64,000 nucleotides of DNA from Phymatolithon calcareum. Taxonomy: Eukaryota; Rhodophyta; Florideophyceae; Hapalidiales. Position numbers and translations under genes: made by a program. The stretch is taken from positions 2,542,001 to 2,606,000 of the forward strand of contig OZ345361.1 of NCBI GenBank assembly GCA_977006965.1, read 5' to 3'. Under the pieces are notes generated by a model. The model ran no database searches and was not told the origin of the DNA. It was given only the letters and a program-made list of their open reading frames with translations. Of this stretch, positions 10,118-20,698 are shown one piece after another. Position 1 is the first letter of the stretch. Each line of letters starts with the position of its first letter.

Positions 10118-10368
10118 CTTGATCCAAGAAGTCGAGCCGAAATCGTAAGAACTCCCACCTTCCCTTCCTCAGAGGAAGGAGCTAGCTATTTTATATGCTA
10201 CAACCGAAGAGAGAAACAGCGCATTGACAGACGAAAGACACGTTCCCATATGGCCAACAAATCACCAACTACGGGCATCACGACTATCGCGATCTTAGTT
10301 TTGCGGCGTACAGTGGCCAAACGAAAAGGCTACCGCATTCGGACAGCGACATAACAGCTGGCGCGACA
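10118..10368 (-). mobile_element. Partial LTR, reverse orientation
   Basis: Its reverse complement matches the first half of the solo LTR at 33218. It starts TGTCGCGC at 10368 and carries the same blocks: a TATA-like stretch, then the CCTTCCTCTGAG region and the TTCGGCTCGA region. The 3' half is missing or too diverged to follow. The short plus-strand ORF over this area is an artefact of the repeat. Confidence 0.6.
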
Positions 10369-10866
10369 CCATCATCATCGTTCACAACATACCCAAGAAA
10401 GACGAATAGGTCACGTCGATGTACGTCCACAGGATGACGTAGTTGACCCATGCCGAATCGTCAAACATACACGCAGACGGGCGACCGAAGAGTTTTTGCA
10501 TTTCTCCTCTGGCCTCTAATTACGTCGCCTGGAACTGACGATGGATTCAGCACATCCGTCTGGAGAAAGGGCATCTTGTGAGGATTGAAGAAGAGAGAAC
10601 GACAAATAGAGCAATGGTGGAGCGGATAGCGATCATTGTGGACGACGGTAAAAGACGCTGGCGGAAGGTCTCTTGCATTCACTGATCTGAAGCCTGTGGG
10701 CTTTAGGGATCCATCTGATGGGCCACTGTCTAATGTTTTCTATTGAGTGCTGTCTTCAAGAGCTCCAGTGCGCAGTGCAGAACGATTTTGGAAATTGAAA
10801 ATTCCACAGACGGTCAACATGAAGCTTCATTGTCGAGTGGTTGCTCGGCGATGCTCAGCGAAGGTG
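10369..10866. other. Noncoding interval
   Basis: No gene is recognised. It lies between the LTR piece and the SINE-like element, and the ORFs present have no family content. Confidence 0.5.
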
Positions 10867-11126
10867 ATGAAAGAAGGATATGAGATGACCAGCTACCGTG
10901 AACATACTAAATGGTTTCTAACCCGGGTCGTGCCTTTGAAGGACAGCGGCTGAAGATTGGCCACGTAGAGAATTTGATGCGAAGCTCCCCGTAGGTCTGC
11001 ACTTTGTGCAGCGTTGGAGCTGTTGTGACGTCAAGCACCACTCGTATATGCTAAAGTCTACTGCAGTCGTAAGGATGTAGAGCTGTTCTAGGACAACTTC
11101 AAAAACCTGCATAGAAAGAAAGAAAT
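10867..11126 (+). mobile_element. SINE-like element, copy A
   Basis: About 260 bases here match 32190-32451 along their whole length: both have ATGAAAGAAGG, GAGATGACCAGCTACCGTGA, ACCCGGGTC and TCTGCACTTTGTGC, and both end in CCTGCAT followed by an AAAGAAAGAAA-type tail. A 6-base direct repeat AAGGTG flanks it (10861-10866 and 11127-11132) and may be the target-site duplication. If so, this copy is shorter at the 5' end than copy B. It is noncoding. Confidence 0.65.
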
Positions 11127-11132
11127 AAGGTG

Positions 11133-12781
11133 CCCACGAACTCCTGCACTGGTCCTGCACAAAATCGCCTCGATTCCACTGAGGTAAATTATCCTCATTT
11201 GTTCCGGCGACGACAGAGCTATATTCGGGTTCAGAAATGAACTTCTGTGAAGTAGAGTCTCTCATGACGAACACGTCTCTGTCAAATGGAAAAAGGGCTG
11301 AACTTTGCGACCTTGAACAACTTCGACGCGCTCTACATCCGGATCGGGAAGCAGTGAAAAGTCTTCTGGCTTCCGGTCTTCCACGTATCTTGACGGTGAC
11401 GATTATGCTGCACTCAGTGACAGCCAAGAACACAGTTGCTTCCAAACTACGCATTATCGCCGAAGCGATGACTCGGGCTGTAACACTAAACACATTAGAC
11501 CTCGGCGTACACAAGAACTGGAAGAATAGCGTGAGAAAGCAACCGAAGAGCGGGAGAGGCTGAATTGGTGCGACGAAAAAGACGAAAAAGCCCTAAAAGG
11601 GACAAATAGGAATAAACGGCGTATGGCTGAGTGAGCTCGAAGAAGGGTGAAAATTGCATGAGGATTTAGCGTGATAGTTGCGACTTTAGGGGAAAAGAAG
11701 TCAATGCGTAGCTGTCCACGGAGCACGCTCCACAGCCTTGTGGGAGCTCGAGCCATCTTATTGACCAAATACGAGCGCTAACCTTCGCTTTAAGGGTCTG
11801 TGAGAGATCACCGATGGCAACACTGGCGTGCAAGAGACGCTGCATGAAGAACAAAGAGAGAAAAAGAAGGAAAGGAATGCAGAGACGATCGATGTCGGCG
11901 TCATCGTCAAGCGGCGACCTTGGCTTGGCCGCCAGCCTTAGTACGAAGACATGAAGCAAAGGGAAAGATTGGATCTGTCGTAATTTGCAGACACGATTCG
12001 AGCGAAAGAGATGCATTCTATGCAAAGGAAGAGAAGACATGCTTACATGGAGTGCATGGAACGTTAACTTTGCTTGTGCGCACCATGCACCCTCGCTTAT
12101 ATTCCAACGGCTCGCACGCAATTTGCTCACCACAGTGACCTGTGACATTCGGGTAGGTCAGTATGCACACACCCAAGTGATTGCGTACTGTTGAAACCAA
12201 AGTCACCCATAGCTAGCAGAATTTGGGGAGAAGACAAGTTGGCTGCCTTACGGTGAACCGACACTGACCAACAGCAAACCGAAACCGAACCACGCTTGCT
12301 GTACTAACTCTCAACCGATAGTATGGCGTAATTCGAGAGCTCAAACGGCGGCTTGAGAAATAATACTGACAATTAACTCTTTGGGAAACACAACGAACCG
12401 AAACACATCAGCTGATGAGCAAGACACTGTCATCCAGTTTCTGTTCTTATCTCTCGCTCGTACATGGGCCCTATGTAAGACAGCAGGATAGCCATCACAA
12501 TGAACTCGGCCAAGTTGGAATGAAGCAATATCTATAGCTTCACCCACAGAAGCGACAACCATTCCGCGAGAAATCGGCGAATACATCGCTGCATCTCCCG
12601 TCGTCCAGGTATATGCCCGAACGCAGTGAATGTTGACGACATGAGCAGGTGTGTTGTGTGCGACTTCGTCGTACTTTGTGTCACGGAAAGCCCTCAGTAC
12701 GAGTAGGAAAATATGGGAAACAGAAGCTTCAAGCTCTGCGTGGTCGAAGGGAATAGCAGGCGCAACTTGGCGAGCGCGATC
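11133..12781. other. Unassigned repeat-derived interval
   Basis: No intact gene. It contains an LTR fragment at 11850-11955. Three long frames occur on the minus strand (10918-11514, 11666-12148, 12341-12847), but none shows a family motif. The last overlaps the start of the LINE reverse transcriptase on the other strand. A LINE endonuclease would be expected just upstream of 12782, but I could not recognise one. Confidence 0.4.
11850..11955 (-). mobile_element. LTR fragment
   Basis: Read on the minus strand, it has GGCCAAGCCAAGGTCGCCG and a GACGCCGACAT block in the same order as the second half of the solo LTR at 33620-33690. It is a short isolated piece. Confidence 0.4.
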
Positions 12782-14234
12782 TGAGCAGTAGAGCCAGAAC
12801 CAGAAAACATTCATCTTCCCAGTAAATGCTGCCGCAAGTCTGATCAAGCACTGGCTGACGACATGATCAGGGGCTACGTTTCAAAGAACCGCAACAGGAA
12901 CAAAGAACAAGACCTTAGGTGGAAGTTTCAGTACCTGGCTGCTGTCAGAAATGTCCGCGGCTCACTTGACAACGAACGTGAATTTTCAATGCGAGAATTA
13001 TCTGCTGCCATAGGAGCTATGCCGAGTCGTACCGCAACCGGCCCTGATAAGATTGAAGTCGAATTTCTTCGCAGAATCTCTGCATTCGCAGCTAGTCGCC
13101 TTCTTGACCTCGTGAATAGAAGCTGGCGAGAAGGTGATATTCCTGCGGCATGGCGAGGGGTTCTTCTTCTCGGAATACCCAAACCCAACGACCCTGCGAC
13201 ATTGCAGCCGATATCTTTGTCCTCCCTGGTCAACAGAGTTGCCGAACGGCTCGTTGGACTACGCCTCACAGCATGGCTCGAGTTCCAGCTACCTGCGACT
13301 CAGGCAGGATTTCGGAGGTTTCGAGGCACTCAGGAACACATCGCAGCCATGGCTCTACGCACGGCAGATTCTCTCTCTCGCCGTCAGAAGTGTGCTGCTC
13401 TTTTCGTCGACTTCAGCGCAGCGTACGACCGTGTGGTTATTCCCGCACTCCTGGCGAAAATGGGCAACCTAGGCTGTCCCTCCAATATGCTATGCTGGAT
13501 GCGAGCCTATTTGACTGACCGCCGAGCTAGAGGCTCTTTCAGCGGGACGGTCGGTAGATCATGGGTACTTGGATTCGGCTTGCCACAAGGCAGCTCTCTG
13601 TCGCCAAGCCTTTGGAACCTGTACATTTTGGATCTGGATGTCAAAGTCGAGGATGTGGCACAGTTTAGCTTTGCCGATGACACAAGCTTCCATGCGAGAG
13701 GTAACAACTGGGATGAAGTCACTGAGAAACTAAACAAAGCGGCACGGGCCCTATGCAGTTTTTGCAAGAAACTTCGAATCAAGGTCAACGCAACGAAATG
13801 CAAAGCATTAGGTTTTTGCGGCTGGCGGAAGACGTCCAAAGGACATACTGAACCAGGCAGTCACTATCGACAGTGAACCCATCGAAGCAACGACCGACTA
13901 CAAATTTCTGGGAGTGCATTTCGACCAACGGCTAAGCTTCAAGAAACACTGCACAGAAATCTCCCGGAAACTGAAGGCTAAGACTAGCTTCATGCGTGCG
14001 CTGAGCGGAACGAGTTGGGGAGCGGACGAGGCCACAATGGACGCATTCCGGAAGAGCTACTGCGAACCGGTCGCCCTTTACGGTGCACATGCATACGCGG
14101 TGCATGGTTTTGAGACACAAATTCGGCAAGTGGAGGTCTCTCGAAACGAGGCAGCTCGTGTTTCCCGTGGTTTTCTGAAGGCAACAAAAACTGCTAACTT
14201 ACGTAAACTGACCGGTGCTCAAAACCTGAGGTAA
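12782..14234 (+). pseudogene. LINE reverse transcriptase
   Basis: The first part (ATG at 12863, stop at 13874) contains TATGPDKIEVEFLRR, then PISLSSLVNRVAERLV, QAGFRRFRGTQEHI, FVDFSAAYDRV, GLPQGSSLSPSLWN and the catalytic FADDTSFHARG. These are the standard RT blocks of non-LTR elements, with FADD as the active-site variant. A frame change near 13840 separates this from the thumb region (TTDYKFLGVHFDQRLSFKKH), which ends with a TGA at 14232. The aspartates are intact but the frame is broken. Confidence 0.85.
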
Positions 14235-14261
14235 ATTGGCGAACAGGGTGGGGCTCTGGTA

Positions 14262-15322
14262 ATGGAAAAGGCTCTTCGTATAGACCGGAGGGCACTGCTG
14301 GTACAATCAACGAACGAGCGCACCAAACCGTCAAAACGGCAAACAAGGTCATGGCGCAATGCCAGCGCCGAGCTCCTGGCATCCAAAGGAATTCTAGCAT
14401 GGCCGCGGAGCAGTATTTACAGTCCCACACCGAAAGACCGCTCGGCGGGCCGACTGTCAATTCTTTACACGTCAGTCTCCGCACAGGCCGACGAGGCGGA
14501 AAAACTGGAGACAGCGGGAAGGTTCATTTGGGAAAGGAATGCGGAACACCCGGCGGACATTGAAATATGGACGGATAGCAGCGTTGGTGCAATACCGGAA
14601 ACAGCTCTGCAGAGCCTAGCCGAAAACGAAAGAGTTTCTGTCCGATGGGACGAAGGATGGTACACCGCCAACATCAGGACGTTTGACGCTGCTCAGCACA
14701 GAGGTCTCCCAGCCGTCCGGAAGTTTGAATCTCGACATCGGAAACAACCGGACATTCTGCTGATATACGACGATGGGGACGAACACGCGTATCAGACGTC
14801 CCCCACTGACTCCCAGATGCATGTCAACATCTGCGACGAGGACGGTGACACTCTCGATATGTACCGAAGCATCTCCAATCAGGTCGGTGGCGCAGGTATC
14901 TTGATCTTACGCGGGGGCAACGTACTGAATGAAATTGGCATGAGCACGGAAGCGATCGGTTCGTCCTTCGACAATTCGATGGAGGACAACACATTCGGTG
15001 GTTCACCGACAGTAGGAGCTGCCTGGATGCATTGGCCGGACAGCCTCGGATGTATGGCGGAATGACAAGGAAGTTGTGGGAAGCCATGGAGGCATTGATG
15101 GAGGGCAACGTCACCATCGAGGCGATTTGCGTTCCAAGCCACTGTGGGATACCTGGGAACGAGAAAGCCGACGAGCTTGCTCGTCGAGGCATTACGGAAT
15201 CAAATATTGTGACGCATCAAGGCGTACCCTTAACCATGGAAGCCGCGCGGTCCATAATTACACCGCGCAATTCGATGAAACCAAGAAGTGTACAGTTTCT
15301 ACCCCCCAGAACTCAGGATTAG
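14262..15322 (+). pseudogene. LINE RNase H with an embedded Tudor-like segment
   Basis: The frame at 14262-15065 reaches DIEIWTDSSV, the first RNase H strand with its catalytic Asp. About 100 residues of unrelated sequence follow, then the RNase H strands resume (GGAGILILRGGNVLNEIG, then SSFDNSMEDN). After a frame change near 15035 the domain ends with VPSHCGIPGNEKADELARRG, the final RNase H block. The inserted part includes RVSVRWDEGWYTANIRTFD and later ILLIYDDGDEHAYQ. This matches the V-x-V-x-W-x-x-x-W-Y ... YDDGDxE signature of Tudor-like modules. Both sides of the insert are in the same frame. Confidence 0.65.
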
Positions 15323-15617
15323 TCACAGACGTGCCGAAGTCATCCTAAATCAACTTTCCGCAGAATGCTGCTCGCTGGTAGCAGCTTTTCACCGGAAGGA
15401 CGATGGCTCGGCGGAATACGACCCCATGTGCAAGGCCTGTCCGGGTGGAACCAAAGAAACTGTTGATCACTTAATTCTTCGCTGTAGTGGGCGTGCTCTA
15501 TCAAGACGGCAGACTATTGGTAGAGTAGGCCCTAAAACGGTAGAGGAATTATGTAGGGAGAAACCGCTTGAAGTATTTAAATTCGTGAACAATGAGGGCT
15601 TGCTTGACAACCCCTGA
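15288..15617 (+). pseudogene. LINE C-terminal zinc motif
   Basis: This contains CKACPGGTKETVDHLILRC, the C-x2-C...H...C motif typical of the C-terminus of RNase H-bearing LINE ORF2 proteins. The stop is at 15615. It is in a different frame from the RNase H end. Confidence 0.75.
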
Positions 15618-15659
15618 TGTTAACTCTAGTTATCGTCTTCTGCAGTAAAGAAAGAAAGA

Positions 15660-16137
15660 AGGTGGATGTTACCTGGCTCTGGCTCGACTGCTATTATAGT
15701 GCAGTTTGAACTTTCCCAGTGAAGGTGTTCTGGTTAGGTACACTGTCTGAAGAAGGAAATAAGGAGAAGTTTGGTGTTCGGGGAACAATTTCCCAGTGGC
15801 TCGACGACAAGGGAGATCTGCGTGACTAGAAGGAAATATATGCCCACAGGCGCTGACATTTGGCATTCCAAAGTGATGGACAGTCTCGAGAGAATTATCG
15901 CCTTCAGCTACCCTTTCCGCTGAAGTCGTGTTGGTACGTTGTCACTACACAAAACAGAAAGAGACAACACTCACCAGGTGCCAAACGGACCATCATAGTC
16001 CGTTTGGATGATCTCCTTCTGGGTTGGTGAGGCGGGTATTCTTGTAGTGTTCGACGCAGAACTGAGTATCGAAATGGCACTGGTCGCCGGGATTGGATAG
16101 CGCTTCATACAACGTGGAGACTTGGGCAGCCGTTTAC
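15660..16137. other. Noncoding interval
   Basis: Between the LINE tail and the hAT element. It has one small hairpin: CCAAACGGAC at 15981-15990 pairs perfectly with 15998-16007 around a 7-base loop. No gene is seen. Confidence 0.55.
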
Positions 16138-17930
16138 CAGGGGTGCGATAAAATTAATTGGAAAAAAAATTAATTCCAATTAGAGCAATGCAATACTTAA
16201 TATTCTAAAATCCTCCAATTCCAATTATTAATTTTTGTTCCATGAATAATTGCAATCATTTTTGTTGTTGCTGTAAACATTCTCCGATTAATTCCAATTA
16301 ATTGCTTCTTTGTTGTTGAACGTTACCACCAAGACAAACGAATGCTTCTGTTGGTACCTGGCGATTATCTCTCGGCGACTATCACCAGACAACCCTCACC
16401 TGCCGGTCTACTAAGATGCTAGTTTTGCAAAACGCCTTCTATACATATTGCAGTTATCTGTGTCATTTTGAGCACATTATCAGCTACAATTCACTTTAAA
16501 GAGCATTTCAGAAGCTCAGCTATGAAGTCAATCGCGGAGAAGCGCAAAACCAGTTCCACTACTATCACCGAGCCGGAAGTTGGAGCAAAGGAGCTGGCCG
16601 AACAGATTCTGACTTGGGACAGTCCAAGCGAGGGTGGACACTATCTCGGGATCCCGATCGAAAATGGAAAGCAGAAGCACTCATGGAGTTGCCCCTCGGA
16701 GGGATGCAAGACCATCATGAAGTCAGTAGTCGGAACTGGTTTTACTAACCCCGCGAGCCACTTGAAATCATGCTATGGAGAAGTCGCACTTAAGGAGTCC
16801 TTTTTTGAAGCCAGAAAAATAGCTCTAGAAAATGGCGGTACAAACTCAAGGTTTTGGACTTCTATCTCGTCTAACCCCTGCGACAAGGCTATGTACGATT
16901 GGATTAAACTCATCGTCAACAAAAACCTCCCTATCGTATGGGTTGAAGACGAAAATATACGCGCCTTTTCCAGGTATACGTCTGTTTTGTCAGCTAAGAA
17001 GTGAAAGAGGTAATACTTGAGCTCACAAAACTTGTCGAGAAGGAAATTTCAAAAGAGCTGTCGGGAAGAAAGGAGCAATCATGCATGATGGCTGGACGGA
17101 AAATGGCATGCACTATATGGTCGTGTTTGCTGTTTACATGAAGAGAGTCAATGTGCACGGTAACGCTTTGTGGAAGAACGTTGAACAGGTGCAAACAACT
17201 TTGCTTGGGGTTTCGCCTGTGATTAACCAAACGGATGGGAACAGTGAAGCGACAGAATTTAACGCTGAAAGTCATGTTCATTTCTTCCGTGACATATTCC
17301 AAGAATTTTACAACACGGAACTTGGGGAATTTGCAACATGCCAAATTGCCGACAACTGCAATACGAATCAACGTGTTGCGCATCTTCTCAATATTCCTCA
17401 CATTGGATGCAATAATCACAAGCTTAACCTGGAAATAAAAGCCTGGGTGAACTCGGACGATGACTTGTCAGCTGTCAAATGAAAACATCGACGATACTAT
17501 GCTGCAAGCCAAGCGCAAGATCAAGAGCGCTACTGTTCTTAGAAACCTCACTGATCTGAAACCGCTCAAGCCAAACAAGACTCGCTAGTCCCCATTGTTT
17601 TACATGTTTGAACGATTCCTTAGGATTCGCCCACAGCTTTCTGAGATCAGCAACAATCCGGACTGTGACTTGATCCTCAATGATAGTGCTAGCTTTGCAC
17701 GTCGTGTGCAAAGGTACACTCGCCTGTTTGAAGTTATAAACAAGGTCACCAAGAAACTTCGGGAACAGGGAATTCGCCTTGCGAAGGGGCGAGCCATGCT
17801 GAATGGACTTATCCAGCTTGTTTCTCAGGAGAAAAATGATCCTAACACCGATCAGCAGGCATTGGGAGCAGTATATTGAATTGGCAGTATATTTTAGCAT
17901 GGCTCTATTGCAGTAATATTGCGTGGCCTG

Positions 17931-17999
17931 TCTGTATTGGTTTACGTATTGGTGGCTACAGAACGTCTATATTGGTTACGTATTGGTGGCTACAGAACA
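17931..17999. repeat. Two-copy direct repeat inside the hAT insert
   Basis: The 34-35 base unit TCTGTATTGGTTTACG...GGTGGCTACAGAAC is present twice in a row, at 17931-17965 and 17966-17999. Confidence 0.85.
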
Positions 18000-18211
18000 G
18001 ATTCTTGGAACTATGAAGTACGTATTTTGAGAACGTCCGCGCCAGTGGCTCTGAAAGTAATGCAATCCATTCACGTGTGCCATTTATAGCTTATATTTCA
18101 ATCTTACTGCTTCCATTTTACAATTCTGTACTGTATATACTGATCAAGACTGTGAGCATTTCACCTTACGGTTGCAAACCTCTTTGTTCCTGCTACCATC
18201 ATTTCTCGACC

Positions 18212-18460
18212 ATGTCGCGAAAACCGAACCCCGAGTTCTTTGTCAAAGCGCTCATGACAAAACGCGATGATGCGTTCAAGATTCTGCCTTCTCGCGGGGA
18301 ACGTGAATGTACTCCTACCAACGTTCGGTGCTTGGTCTATGCTTGTCCGCGTAATGAAAACTGCAAGAACACCCCATCAGTTGTTACTTTCAAGAAGGGG
18401 TCTGGGTGGAGGAAATGCTCGGAGTGCAAGAGTAACAGAACAGGTGGAGGAAGATGCTGA
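18212..18460 (+). CDS. Small Cys-rich ORF inside the hAT insert
   Basis: The frame has 82 codons from an ATG at 18212. It reads MSRKPNPEFFVKALMTKRDD and later YACPRNENCKNTPS and GWRKCSECKSN. Cysteines are spaced like a small zinc-binding unit (C-x5-C ... C-x2-C). It lies in a block with no counterpart in a simple hAT transposase, so it came from an insertion or is cargo. I do not recognise a family. The frame closes soon after the last Cys pair; a neighbouring frame continues with acidic residues, so it may be slightly truncated. Confidence 0.3.
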   Translation: MSRKPNPEFFVKALMTKRDDAFKILPSRGERECTPTNVRCLVYACPRNENCKNTPSVVTFKKGSGWRKCSECKSNRTGGGRC

Positions 18461-19278
18461 AGAGCAGCATTTGTTGTCTTTGTGACCTGCCTTAGTTGCT
18501 TATTCTGTGTTCTATTGTAGTCACATTGGCTGCAGTAGTCGTTGCTTATTGCAGTAGTATTGGCATGCGGAGCTCTATTGCAATAAAAATTGGATCCTTG
18601 CCTCTTCCTTTCAATACAGAAAAATATACTGTTCCCAATCCCTGCCGATCAGAGCCCGCTTGGAGGCTGCGGACTCGGAACACAGTACATTTCTGCAACC
18701 AGTGCCATTGTATCAGATCCTCATTTTGAATCTGGTGTCGTGAAAATACAGCAAAGGAGGACGCATACTATGACGGCTGAAGAGCGTGATGCCTGTCAAG
18801 GATTGTTGCATGAATTTGTCGAGAATCACCATATTCCGCAACGGATTGCTCCTGCTGGCATTGAAGACATACTTAATGCTGGAGACGACAGTTCTCATGA
18901 AGAGGAGTACATCAATTGTGATTTTATCTTTCCTTCCACTGCTGAAGTAAAACCACTTTGGAGTCTTGCGAAGTATGTCCTTACTGATCAACGCTCCAGG
19001 CTAGAACCCGTGCTTTTCGAATCACTTTTGTTTTTGAAAGTGAACAGCGGATTTTGGGATCAGAATCTAGTCTCCCAGGCTGTTCGAGCGTGCAGAGGGT
19101 CCAAGTAATAGAGGAATGTAAAAACCGGGAGAAATCTGCAATTAATTGGCATTATTGCAATTATTGTTAAGACAAAAAAATAGCAATTTTCAATTTTCGT
19201 GGCAAGAACAATTGCAATATATATTTTGGCGGACAATTTTTTTTCCAATTCTCTCCAATTAAATTGTTCCTACCCCTG

Positions 19279-19759
19279 CCTTTACGCTTCTCAGTACATT
19301 TCGAAACTCTCGGCCGGTTACGAACAGTAGTTGCGTCATCATGTTGGACGTGCTCGGAAGGAAGTTGCGGACGCACTAAGAACATATGAGAAGAGACTGA
19401 AAGAATAGTCAGTCGTCACCCCATTTTGAGGACTAGACAGGCATGACTAGCCACTGCGTACAGTCGTCATAATAATAATGAATGCGTATTCCCCTATGGG
19501 GCTAGCAAGGAGTGCTTCTTGTAAGAACGCTTCTTCTCTGTCTGTCGCTCGTCAATAGGCGATTCTACCCGAAGCAATTGCAATGGTTCCACATATAGCG
19601 GATCCTCGTGGACGGCCAGAATGTTGGACTCTGTACAGCTCACTTCTTCTGTGCCATACTAATGCACTGTAATTAGCTCGAAGCTATGTTCAACTTCACT
19701 TGCCATACCACAAGACCGGGGAATGACGCTGCATCAGGATGCGTAAAGCCACTTTGAGA
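19279..19759. other. Noncoding interval with a LINE 3' scrap
   Basis: No gene is seen. At about 19478-19520 it has AATGAATGCGTATTCCCCTA then TGGGGCTAGCA. This matches the 3' ends of the LINE fragments at 20699 and 22126. Confidence 0.5.
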
Positions 19760-19761
19760 TA

Positions 19762-20502
19762 CAGTCGAACCTGTATAGCTGCAACCTGTATTGCTGCAAA
19801 ACCTGCATTCGTGCAATCGAATCGCCTAGACCGATTTGGTATATGCCGAAAAGTAACTAAATTTAAACCTACCTTGCAAACTGCATTACTGCAACTGAAG
19901 GGAATGCCACCCTTAATTTTGAATAAAATTTTGATAGCACGGATTGCAACAGAGACTGGCTCTCGTCATAAATCGTGCAGGGCTGCTTGCCAAGTAAGTT
20001 CCATGTGCTACATAGAATAGCGTTATTTGATGATGCTCATCCCTGCAGGAAACACCACTGCGCATACCTCGTCAGCCCAAATGAGGAGGATGACTGCATC
20101 GCAGATGTGGAAGAGGCGGCACTTGTCGGCGATATCCTGCATGAAATGAATCCTGTTGAGACCAGCGAAGCCGCTGAGAGTGTTGAAAAGGAGAACAAGA
20201 CGAAATTGTCGCTTGCTGAGCAGTTGCGTCATCTGAGTTTGGCAGTAGAGATCATGGAAGAGAGAGGAGAGTGTTCGTGGTCTGTGCGGCGCGCCATCCA
20301 CGCATCGCAACGTAAGATTCGCTCCGACCACAAGAAGGGGCTCCAGCAGAGAAAGGTCACTGACTGGTTCAACTGAGCCTCGTGGACGATTGAGTGGAAT
20401 GTTTCTGTAGCCCCTTATGATAAAGCCTCCAAGACTGCAAAACCTCTATTACTGCATACCAACCTGCTTTACCGCCGTGTTGCAGCTATACAGGTTCGAC
20501 TG
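19762..20502 (+). mobile_element. Pogo/Tigger-like element with perfect terminal repeats and TA flanks
   Basis: The left end starts CAGTCGAACCTGTATAGCTG at 19762 and the right end is its exact inverse finishing at 20502. The perfect match runs over more than 20 bases. TA lies immediately outside on both sides (19760-19761, 20503-20504), as expected for Tc1/mariner-superfamily insertion. Only 741 bases long, it keeps the C-terminal end of a transposase-like frame: acidic, then KTKLSLAEQLRHLSLAVEIM, ending QQRKVTDWFN before a stop at 20374. A GTAAGT at 19994 and CAG at 20048 would make a 55-base intron just before this part. It is an internally deleted, non-autonomous copy. Confidence 0.8.
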
Positions 20503-20698
20503 TAAATGGATGTCATTACGCTCGTTAGAAAAAAGGACGTGTCATTTCATTCATCTGGAGGGTGCGTGTCGGTGAAGACTGACTCTGGTTCCCCTTCAAA
20601 AGAATTGTCATGATAGTCTAGATAATTTTTAAGTGTCAAATGCCAGCTACTACAGTAGACATATTTGATGCTTTCCGTCCACGTGTCGCTAAAGCCCT

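Larger units (their letters stand above)
12782..15659 (+). mobile_element. Decayed non-LTR retrotransposon (LINE) with RT, RNase H and zinc-knuckle parts
   Basis: Protein pieces appear in the order expected for a LINE ORF2: reverse transcriptase (12782-14234), RNase H (14560-15200) and a C-terminal Cys/His zinc motif (15420-15490). The frame changes near 13840, 15035 and 15290, and a stop lies at 14232, so it is dead. It ends with CTGCAGTAAAGAAAGAAAGAA at 15641-15660, a simple-sequence tail like those of the SINE-like copies at 11.1 and 32.4 kb. The 5' end is not defined; the frame is closed by a TGA just before 12782 and no endonuclease is recognised. Confidence 0.8.
16516..19108 (+). pseudogene. 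hAT transposase, broken
   Basis: Pieces in order: a basic N-terminus (MKSIAEKRKTSSTT), a zinc-finger-like part (HSWSCPSEGCKTIMKSVVG then TNPASHLKSCYG), the catalytic core start (MHDGWTENGMHYMVVFAVYM), then DNCNTNQRVAHLLNIPHIGC and NNHKLNLEIKAW (17081-17480). A further helical part follows at 17595-17879. The C-terminal dimerisation block LEPVLFESLLFLKVNSGFWD lies at 18999-19060. Stops and frame changes occur near 16990, 17480 and 17590, and again at the insert beginning near 17880. The core Asp (DGW) and the second-domain Asp (DNC) are still present. Confidence 0.75.
16138..19278 (+). mobile_element. hAT-type DNA transposon with both ends
   Basis: The left end begins CAGGGGTGCGATAAAATTAA at 16138. 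The right end, read on the other strand from 19278, begins CAGGGGTAGGAACAATTTAA. Both subterminal regions are full of AATTGCAAT and CCAATTAAT runs. The flanks are CCGTTTAC on the left (16130-16137) and CCTTTACG on the right (19279-19286). This is an 8-bp target-site duplication apart from one lost base. Inside is a decayed hAT transposase and an extra block between about 17880 and 18710. A second copy of the same family starts at 32733. Confidence 0.8.

Noticed and set aside
10867-11126. tRNA-type A and B promoter boxes in the SINE-like element
   Set aside because: GGTTTCCAACCC is only a weak B-box match and no good A box lies at the right distance.
10918-11514. 198-codon minus-strand frame
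   Set aside because: Its C-terminal part lies inside the SINE-like element; likely chance.
12341-12847. 168-codon minus-strand frame
   Set aside because: Antisense to the zone just before and into the LINE reverse transcriptase; no motif recognised.
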